Assembly (NCBI GenBank): GCA_037718865.1
Contig: JBBJMP010000020.1
Span: 52,227 to 116,226, forward strand
Direction of reading: 5' to 3'
Length of the DNA stretch: 64,000 nucleotides
Source: JADCRZ01 sp037718865
GTDB taxonomy: Bacteria > Bacteroidota > Bacteroidia > Chitinophagales > Chitinophagaceae
Shown: one piece after another, positions 54,362 through 61,169 of the stretch
How the letters are laid out: each line of letters begins with the position of its first letter
Numbering within the stretch: the stretch's first letter is position 1
The notes under the pieces: model-generated
Told to the model about the DNA's origin: nothing
The model's input: only the letters and a program-made list of their open reading frames with translations
Database searches by the model: none
Made by a program: the position numbers and the translations under genes

Positions 54362-55873
54362 ATGGAATTGTTAACAACGCGATATGCAGATAATATAATC
54401 GGCATCCTGGGATGCTATGACCGCCTTGTTGTTAAAGGTACGCTTCCATCTCTTTGTTATTCGGAAGGGATGAGCCGTTATCTGAAAAAGAATAATTTCC
54501 TTTTATTTGATTACACAAAATTTGCAGACCCATTTCGGGAGAAATTAAAAGCACATGCTGAAGAACTGGCTTTAAAGCATTCGATTGTTATCGAATTTAT
54601 CAGAAGCAGTAGTGCGCGCAAGGAAGACATAGCAAAAAAACATCTTGATGCCAACAAGTTTGGATTGGTATGCATATTATCAGCAATGGAAGCATGTGCA
54701 ACATATAAGCCCTGGCATGATAAAGTATCTCATAAAACATTTCTGAAAAGCGCACAAGGTAAATGCCTGCATTATTACTTTTATTTTAACGATCCTGACA
54801 TAGGGTTCGGTTATGTACGGGTTCCTACCTGGTGCCCGTTTCAGCTTCAGGTTTATTTTAATGGGCACAACGTGCTAGCCAATCAGTTGTCAAAGAAAAA
54901 GATGAGCTATTCCATAGTTGATAATGCCTTTGATTACGTGGAAAATTTCGAGAAGGCGCAGAAAATGTCGGATGCGCTGAATGTAAATATGCTGTTTAAA
55001 AAATTGGAATGGCTGTCTAAACTGTACTGCCCGATTCATCAGGAGTTTGGAGAAACCTATCATTGGAGCATAATGCAATGTGAATATGCCACTGACATTA
55101 TATTTGATAATTCCGCTACGCTCAGGCCCATCTATGAAGACTTAATTGCTACTGCCATACATACTGTAAAGCCAGCTAACATCTGTACCTTCTTCGGGCA
55201 AAAGCTTCATGGTAATTATGAAGGGGAAATGGGTAATCAGTACAATATTCGTCTGGAGGGCAGCAGGATTAAACATTCCATGGGGCCTGTATCCATTAAA
55301 ATGTATGATAAATTCAATAAAATTTTACGCATTGAAACAACTGTCAACGATGTTTCATTTTTTAAACACTACCGAACAGTAGAACACCGGGATGGAACAA
55401 CATCTCAACAGCAGGCTTCCGTTAAGAAGAATATTTTTAGTCTCCCTGCTATTGCCGACCTTATGAAGGCAGCCAACGGAAGATATCTGGAGTTTATATC
55501 AGCTATTGAAGACCAGACCATTGGCAAAAAGAAATTGGAAAAAATCACCACGCCAAAAGTTGAAAACGACAGGACTTACAAAGGCTTTAATTTTTTTGAA
55601 AAAATTGATCAAAGCATACTGATACATTTGACAAGTGGAGAGTTTAATATCAGTGGATTTAGAAAAAAAGATTTCGAAAAACGATTCAAACGACTATCGT
55701 CCTTTCAAATTTCCAGAATACTAAAAAGACTTCGGGTAATCGGTTTAATCAAAAAAGCAAAGGCAACATATAAGTATTACATGACAAGATTGGGTAAAGA
55801 AGCAATTCTTACTGCGCTAAAATTAAAAAACATGGTTATTATACCTGAACTCAATTACAATGCTTTGGCTTAA
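54362..55873 (+). CDS. 503-residue mobile-element-associated protein with C-terminal winged helix
   Basis: The protein is intact and has no signal or membrane helix. Residues 1-400 contain conserved-looking runs (YADNIIGILGCYDRLVVKGTLP, CLHYYFYFNDPDIGFGYVRVPTWCPF, then KLHGNYEGEMGN, GSRIKHSMGPVSIKMYDKF and ILRIETTVNDVSFFKHYR). Residues about 430-490 look like a winged helix (SSFQISRILKRLRVIGLIKK...YYMTRLGKEAI), which is why such proteins are sometimes labelled MarR-like. The many His, Cys, Asp and Glu residues in the central blocks suggest a catalytic core, but I cannot name a reaction. Its position 24 bases behind an IS91 transposase suggests a passenger or helper of that element. Confidence 0.75.
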   Translation: MELLTTRYADNIIGILGCYDRLVVKGTLPSLCYSEGMSRYLKKNNFLLFDYTKFADPFREKLKAHAEELALKHSIVIEFIRSSSARKEDIAKKHLDANKFGLVCILSAMEACATYKPWHDKVSHKTFLKSAQGKCLHYYFYFNDPDIGFGYVRVPTWCPFQLQVYFNGHNVLANQLSKKKMSYSIVDNAFDYVENFEKAQKMSDALNVNMLFKKLEWLSKLYCPIHQEFGETYHWSIMQCEYATDIIFDNSATLRPIYEDLIATAIHTVKPANICTFFGQKLHGNYEGEMGNQYNIRLEGSRIKHSMGPVSIKMYDKFNKILRIETTVNDVSFFKHYRTVEHRDGTTSQQQASVKKNIFSLPAIADLMKAANGRYLEFISAIEDQTIGKKKLEKITTPKVENDRTYKGFNFFEKIDQSILIHLTSGEFNISGFRKKDFEKRFKRLSSFQISRILKRLRVIGLIKKAKATYKYYMTRLGKEAILTALKLKNMVIIPELNYNALA

Positions 55874-55903
55874 ATTTCTTGCCATAATTGGCTATATTTT
55901 TAG

Positions 55904-57376
55904 ATGTTAGATACTAACAACGAACATACTGATCTTTCGGCTATTAGAGTGCCTGAAGGCTTTAAGATTGAAAAAGTCGTCAGTGGTTTAAGTTTCCCGA
56001 CTTCCATTACATGGGATAACGAACAAAATCTGTATGTTGTGGAAGCTGGAGGCGGCTTTTTACAGGAACCACCGCCCGCCAGGATTTTAAAAATAGACGG
56101 AGGCACAACAAAGGAGATAGTAAACCTGACAGCTAACGGTCTTGTGGCGCCGGTTATAGGCCTTACTTATTATAACAACTCTTTCTATATTACCCATCGT
56201 GCTTCCAATATGAGCGGAGCAGTTTCCCGGGTTAGCATAGACGGTTCAACTATCAAGGAGATCCTCAGTGGCTTTTTAGATGGCGGTTCTGAACATCCCT
56301 TAAATGATATTAGGATGGGCCCTGATGGCAGGATGTACTTAGCAGTGGGTCCGACCGCAAACTCTGGTGTAGTTGGTCCTGACATTGAACCCTTTGTAAT
56401 GCGGACTCCCTCTTTACGTACAACTTCTCCAAAAGACCTGGTTCTGTTGGGAAAAAATTTCATGTCAGCGGATTTTCGCACCAAAGACAATCTTAAGGAC
56501 TCAGTGTTAACAGGAGCTTATGTGCCTTTTGGCGTTTCAACAACTCCAGGACAAATTATACACGGTACGAATAAGCCTGGAGGTGCTATTGTTTCTTTTG
56601 ATCCTAATAATGCTGAAGGAACTTTGCAGACCTATGCTTATGGCTTCAGAAATGTCATTGGTTTTGCCTGGGGTCACAACGGCGAAATGTATGCTGCCGT
56701 AAACGGATATGATGTTCGGGGATCCCGACCGGTCAAAGACATGTATGATGCCACCTACAAGATCGTTAAGGGTGCCTGGTATGGATTTCCCGATTTCTCC
56801 GCCTCTTTGGAGCCTTTGACTGACCCTAAATTTGAAGTAAGAGATGATTTGCAGGCGCAGGTTTATATGAACGGCGTGCCACAGGGTAAAAACCTCGGAT
56901 TTGTTATAGATCATAAGGCAAGCGGCTTAACAGCTCCGGATAAAAACCTTGTTTTAGGTTTGCACAATTTCCATACATCCCCGTCTATACCGGATGTAGC
57001 TCCTTTTAGTTGGGGGGAATATGCTGGCCATTTATTTATTCCTGAATGGGGAGATCTTACACCTCCTACTGATCCGGATGGAACAAAGGCAGGTTATAAG
57101 ATTGTCCAAATAGATCCGGCAAAGAAGCAGGTTTTACCTTTTTTAATGAACAATATAGACAGGCCCGGATCAGAGCAAGGCTTGGCTGGTAAGGCGCTGG
57201 AACGACCTTTTGATGTAAAGTTTGGCCCGGATGGTGCTATGTATATTGTTGATTATGGCCAGGTAAAAATCAATATGGAACGTACAAAAATAGGACGTGA
57301 ACCTTATGAATATATAGCTGGAACAGGCGTGATCTGGAAAGTAACAAAAATGAAAAAAGACTCTGTAAAATATTAA
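55904..57376 (+). CDS. PQQ-type sugar dehydrogenase-like beta-propeller protein
   Basis: A 490-residue six-bladed propeller of the glucose/sorbosone dehydrogenase type: it starts at IRVPEGFKIEKVVSGLSFPTSITWD, with repeats such as IRMGPDGRMYLAVG, GFRNVIGFAWGHNGEMYAAVNG and DVKFGPDGAMYIVDYG. Relatives are exported, yet no signal peptide is present and a TAG precedes the ATG directly. The mobile region ends only 30 bases upstream, so the N-terminus may have been lost. A terminator follows. Confidence 0.78.
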   Translation: MLDTNNEHTDLSAIRVPEGFKIEKVVSGLSFPTSITWDNEQNLYVVEAGGGFLQEPPPARILKIDGGTTKEIVNLTANGLVAPVIGLTYYNNSFYITHRASNMSGAVSRVSIDGSTIKEILSGFLDGGSEHPLNDIRMGPDGRMYLAVGPTANSGVVGPDIEPFVMRTPSLRTTSPKDLVLLGKNFMSADFRTKDNLKDSVLTGAYVPFGVSTTPGQIIHGTNKPGGAIVSFDPNNAEGTLQTYAYGFRNVIGFAWGHNGEMYAAVNGYDVRGSRPVKDMYDATYKIVKGAWYGFPDFSASLEPLTDPKFEVRDDLQAQVYMNGVPQGKNLGFVIDHKASGLTAPDKNLVLGLHNFHTSPSIPDVAPFSWGEYAGHLFIPEWGDLTPPTDPDGTKAGYKIVQIDPAKKQVLPFLMNNIDRPGSEQGLAGKALERPFDVKFGPDGAMYIVDYGQVKINMERTKIGREPYEYIAGTGVIWKVTKMKKDSVKY

Positions 57377-57758
57377 AACAAATAGCATACAAAAATAAAA
57401 GGCCCTTCCAGTTAGAAACAGGGAGGGCTTTCTTATTAATACATTAATCAATCTGTGATAGTTTTTAATCAGCTCTAAAATAAGCTAAACGGTTTTCATA
57501 TCAGGTTTCCTGCACAGTCAGTGGCAAAAGATTCGTAGGTAAATCCAACAGAAACCCGAAATGCCTCGTAAGGGGTTAAGTGGGCTGCAGGTCATAATTG
57601 AGCGGTGGCCGGGCAAGACGTTAAAGCTGAGCAATCGTATAATCAATGAACTTTTAATCATAAATTGGGCAGCGGCGCCGGGCGACACGAATGCTGTTGC
57701 ACCAACTGCTTAAATGTGTACACGTTGTGCATAATTATATACTACAAGTCACCGTTAT
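57377..57758. other. gene-free stretch after the beta-propeller gene
   Basis: About 380 bases. The left part has the terminator (57396-57433). The middle has no feature I can support. GC-rich runs lie near 57670-57690, and a GCACCAAC ... GTTGTGC inverted pair is at 57699-57730. The latter mirrors the GCACAAC end at 58959 across the next gene and may be a worn cassette boundary. Confidence 0.4.
57396..57433 (+). terminator. terminator after the beta-propeller gene
   Basis: AAAGGCCCTTCC and GGGAGGGCTTT form an imperfect stem with an 11-base loop, followed by a T-rich run. Confidence 0.65.
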
Positions 57759-58904
57759 ATGAAAAGAATATTATTAAAGGCCACCTTCACTTTTTTAATT
57801 TGCTCCGTTCTTCTTGTTCGAAATCACGCCTGCACCATTTTCGTACTTACTGATGCGAATAGAACCTTGTTTTTTAATAATGAAGATTTCTCCAATCCAG
57901 CCTACCCGTATTTGGTTTTTGCCGGTAGTAAAGGGTATTACGGAGCTGCTTATGTCGGATTTGATAACGACTGGGCACAGGGAGGCGTCAATTCTGCAGG
58001 TTTTGCCTTTGACTGGGTGGCTGGAGTCCAGGAACAATATGTACCTGACTCAAAGTTAATAAAAGCCAGAAACAACCCTAGTGAAAGAATGCTTGAAAGC
58101 TGCGCCACGGTGCGTGAAGCGATTGCATTTTATAAGAAATATCGGGAACCGAGCTTTTCCTACGCAAGCATCATGATCGCCGACAAGTCCGGCGCCTCGG
58201 TAATTATCGGAGCCCGAAATGGTGCGCTTTATTTTGAGACATCAAAGGAGTCCCGGGGCTTTGGTTATGGGGGAAAAACCCTGAATGAACTTCTGGCAAG
58301 AGCACCCCAGCCTGGCATGAAAAGTGGCTTACCCATTCTTCAAGCCTGTTTTCAACAAGGGCAAAATGCAACCAAATACTCAAGTGTTTATGACCTGCGC
58401 TCGGGTGAAATTTTTCTTACTCTTCCAGGCAGTCAGGAAGCAGAAATTAAGATGAACCTGTCCACCGAGTTAGCAAAAGGTGGACATTATTACGATATGC
58501 CTGCTATAAAAAAGCAACTGAGCCAAGTGCCGCCGCTTCCGCTCAGGCAAGGTATGAAACGTTTTATCAGGGATGGATATAAGCCCGTTTCAAATCCAGA
58601 TTCAGCCATTGACCATCGGTTTAGAACAGTTTTTGAAAACGTTGCCAACGGAACGTTGAAGCAAAAGGAGTTCACTCCGGAATTATGGAAGCAGATATCC
58701 CCTACGCTTAAAGGCATGCAGGTGGAATTGAAACAATTAGGCAAAATACAATCATTTGTACTGTTGGAACGCAAGGAAATAGTTCACCGGCGGAGTTATT
58801 TGTACTTAATCGAATTTGAAACGTTTACCGTTCTTCAGCGCTTTGTGCTTGATGATAATGATAAATTGACGGTGTTAAAATCGGAAGCCGGGAAGCCAAA
58901 GTAA
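57759..58904 (+). CDS. exported Ntn hydrolase (linear-amide C-N hydrolase / C45-like)
   Basis: The 381-residue protein begins with a signal peptide (MKRILLKATFTFLICSVLLV) directly followed by RNHA and Cys25. Cys25 starts the Ntn fold (CTIFVLTDANRTLFFNNEDF, then YYGAAYVGFDNDWAQGGVNSAGFAFD). In bile-salt hydrolase/penicillin-acylase and C45 relatives an N-terminal Cys is the nucleophile, so signal cleavage before Cys25 would both export and activate it. Conserved Asn/Asp residues of the family core are seen. Substrate unknown. It lies between possible cassette boundaries. Confidence 0.8.
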   Translation: MKRILLKATFTFLICSVLLVRNHACTIFVLTDANRTLFFNNEDFSNPAYPYLVFAGSKGYYGAAYVGFDNDWAQGGVNSAGFAFDWVAGVQEQYVPDSKLIKARNNPSERMLESCATVREAIAFYKKYREPSFSYASIMIADKSGASVIIGARNGALYFETSKESRGFGYGGKTLNELLARAPQPGMKSGLPILQACFQQGQNATKYSSVYDLRSGEIFLTLPGSQEAEIKMNLSTELAKGGHYYDMPAIKKQLSQVPPLPLRQGMKRFIRDGYKPVSNPDSAIDHRFRTVFENVANGTLKQKEFTPELWKQISPTLKGMQVELKQLGKIQSFVLLERKEIVHRRSYLYLIEFETFTVLQRFVLDDNDKLTVLKSEAGKPK

Positions 58905-58957
58905 ACCTTTTTGATCTTTATATTTAGTGGCTTATTAGCAAGACAGCAGGACAACTA

Positions 58958-59034
58958 CGCACAACATTTAGCAGTATAGCCGATAAGCCCCGTGGAATTA
59001 AAACCGGTTAAAAATAAAACACGAAGCCCTGAAG
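58958..59034. repeat. 77-bp direct repeat, copy 2 (half of an attC-like site)
   Basis: Identical to 53053-53129 except for one base (A/C). Here the right half that completes the fold is absent, and the IS91 N-terminal fragment starts at once. The copies are 5905 bases apart in the same orientation. Confidence 0.85.
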
Positions 59035-59382
59035 GTCATTAAACAGCGCTGTTCTATTGCCCATTACCAAACTGCGAAGCTCTTGTGGCAGAGTAAATAC
59101 TATATGGTAATAAGTAGTTGGTAGCAGTTCACATATTCTATCCTGCAGCCATTGTTCTTTTTTTAATGCCCCGCAATTAGGGCAATGCCTGTCATTACAA
59201 CTATGGTATTGGTAAAGCTGGTTACCACAACTTGTTTTATTACATTTTAAATGGTGTACGCCTATTGCTGCTGTGTGGCATTTATTCAGCCTGCTGAGTA
59301 TTGCCTGGCTGCAGATATTAAAATTGCTGATGCTTTTATGACCAAATATTTTTTGTTGTAATAATTGCCTTATTTCGCGCTT
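59035..59382 (-). pseudogene. N-terminal fragment of an IS91-family transposase
   Basis: The minus strand reads a zinc-binding N-terminus: KCHTAAIGVHHLKC, CGNQLYQYHSCNDRHCPNC, then WLQDRICELLPTTYYHIVFTLP and LVMGNRTALFND, where similarity ends at the edge of the 77-bp repeat. No start codon is present in the open part. It is in the opposite orientation to the C-terminal fragment at 53912-54337, and the middle third of the protein is missing from both. Confidence 0.8.
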
Positions 59383-59444
59383 TTACCTAAGAACAACAAC
59401 TGCTATCTTCATATCTTTTCTGTATTTCGAAATTCAATTATGCA

Positions 59445-60002
59445 ATGAATCCTTATATAATATCAACGCAAAGGTTGGGTTTAAGAAGATGGATTGAGTC
59501 TGACTATAAACTATTTGCAGAAATGAACAAGGATGCTGAAGTAATGAAATATTTCCCGAAGACTTTGACGGAAATTGAAACTTTTGAAATGATACAACGG
59601 ATCAATTTGCAGTTTGACAATAATGGCTTTGGACTATTTGCTGTTGAACATAATTTGACAAAAATATTTATTGGTTTTACCGGCTTTGCAACCCCGACTT
59701 TTGAGAGCTTTTTTACACCATGCATTGAAATCGGGTGGCGTTATAAAAAAGAGGTGTGGGGGCATGGATTTGCAACTGAAGCAGCGATGGCCTGTCTGTT
59801 CTATGGTTTTAATACCTTGAAACTTGAGAAAATCATTTCATTTACATCATCAATAAATATAAAGTCGGAAAATGTAATGAAAAGAATTGGCATGAGACAT
59901 ATTGCTGACTTTAACCATCCAAAAATTGAAAGGATTAGTATTCTTTGCCGACATGTTTTATACGAAATTACCAGTGAAGAATTAGCCCCCTCATTCGGAT
60001 AA
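59445..60002 (+). CDS. GNAT acetyltransferase, RimJ/RimL-like
   Basis: A 185-residue GNAT with STQRLGLRRWIESDYKLF at the start and the acetyl-CoA loop in KKEVWGHGFATEAAMACLFYGF (about 104-125). The RimJ/RimL subgroup acetylates protein N-termini, amines or drugs; the substrate cannot be told. It is AT-rich and at the right edge of the accessory island. Confidence 0.85.
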   Translation: MNPYIISTQRLGLRRWIESDYKLFAEMNKDAEVMKYFPKTLTEIETFEMIQRINLQFDNNGFGLFAVEHNLTKIFIGFTGFATPTFESFFTPCIEIGWRYKKEVWGHGFATEAAMACLFYGFNTLKLEKIISFTSSINIKSENVMKRIGMRHIADFNHPKIERISILCRHVLYEITSEELAPSFG

Positions 60003-60030
60003 TCTAGCCAACACTGTCAATAGCCCCCCT

Positions 60031-60915
60031 TCAAAAATTGGCATAATACGGCGAAGTATCGGAAATTGCCTCAATAAATTTCCTTTCCTTCAGCATGTAA
60101 CCGTTTCCCTTGGCACATAAATGAACAATAATCTTTTCAACACTAATAGGGTTTCCTTCAGGCACATCCGCAATATTGCTATGCCTGATCTCATGCCCGT
60201 CAATGATCATTACCATACCGCTGCCGATCGCCTCAAGCTGGTTACCGCCTGTAACCAGCATCCCCGTATCCTCTCCCAGGCCAATACCCAAACAGGACGG
60301 ATTGCTGGCGACAGCCTGCGCCAGTCTTCCAAAACGGCCGCGCTTTTCAAAATGGCTGTCGATAATCACATCATCCATGAAACCTAAACCAGTAGTGATC
60401 TTTACCTCACCTTTGAGGTGGGCACGGGTGGCATTTCCTTCATAGATCATAGTATTACTCATGGCCATAGCACCGGCCGAAGTTCCGGCTACTACAATAT
60501 CTTCGTTCTGGTACCTGTCTTGTACGATCTGTAAAAACTCCGTTCCGCCATAAACGGCACTCAACCTGAGTTGATTGCCACCGCTGAACATGATACCATC
60601 TGCCTTGCTTACCCGTTCTATAAAGTCTTTCTTCATAACATCTTCCCTGTTGCGGATATGCAACACACCAACATTGGTGCAACCGATTTTACCAAACGCA
60701 TTCAGGTAATTGTTACCTACTTCGTGCGGTATCATAGAGGCGGTAGTAATTACTTCAATGCGATCGGATGGCCCGCCGGACTCTTCCACAAAACGTCGCA
60801 AAATACCTAATTCAAAAAAATTTAGATTATTTCTGTACGTTTCCCCGGTTTCCAGATCGATGCCCTTGTCTTCCGCACCTCCAATGGCTATTAGTTTTCC
60901 CTTAGGTAGTGACAT
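60031..60915 (-). CDS. cphB: cyanophycinase
   Basis: CphB cuts the storage polymer cyanophycin (aspartate backbone with arginine side chains) into beta-Asp-Arg dipeptides. The 294-residue protein is a peptidase S51 type enzyme with nucleophile Ser146 in GTSAGAM and the conserved SGGNQ at 111-115. The HFEKRGRFGRL segment is also typical. No signal peptide, so it acts in the cytosol. It is divergent from the synthetase cphA. Confidence 0.94.
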   Translation of the reverse strand: MSLPKGKLIAIGGAEDKGIDLETGETYRNNLNFFELGILRRFVEESGGPSDRIEVITTASMIPHEVGNNYLNAFGKIGCTNVGVLHIRNREDVMKKDFIERVSKADGIMFSGGNQLRLSAVYGGTEFLQIVQDRYQNEDIVVAGTSAGAMAMSNTMIYEGNATRAHLKGEVKITTGLGFMDDVIIDSHFEKRGRFGRLAQAVASNPSCLGIGLGEDTGMLVTGGNQLEAIGSGMVMIIDGHEIRHSNIADVPEGNPISVEKIIVHLCAKGNGYMLKERKFIEAISDTSPYYANF

Positions 60916-60936
60916 GCATTATAATTACCATAACAG

Positions 60937-60944
60937 CAAAAATA
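60937..60944 (-). promoter_or_regulatory. -7 element before cphB
   Basis: TATTTTTG on the minus strand, 22 bases before the cphB start. No -33 element at the expected spacing. Confidence 0.4.
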
Positions 60945-61169
60945 ACGGAAAATGTTTGGCTTTGGTATTCAGGATTTATCCCTGAGTATCTGCCTTTCAA
61001 AATCTACTCATTAGATTACTTGAAATCATTTTAGTTCCATATTCCGGTTTAATATTTCCAGATTAATTACCCGGGCCATTGATGATTCACTTTTGTTTAG
61101 CCAAAGGAAAAAAACTAATTTACTCCTGTAACCAGATACCTGATAATAACCAAGTAAAGCATACTGCTT

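Noticed and set aside
49544..59444. CRISPR array or defence island
   Set aside because: The repeats are few, long and unevenly spaced, with no cas genes or recognisable defence proteins.
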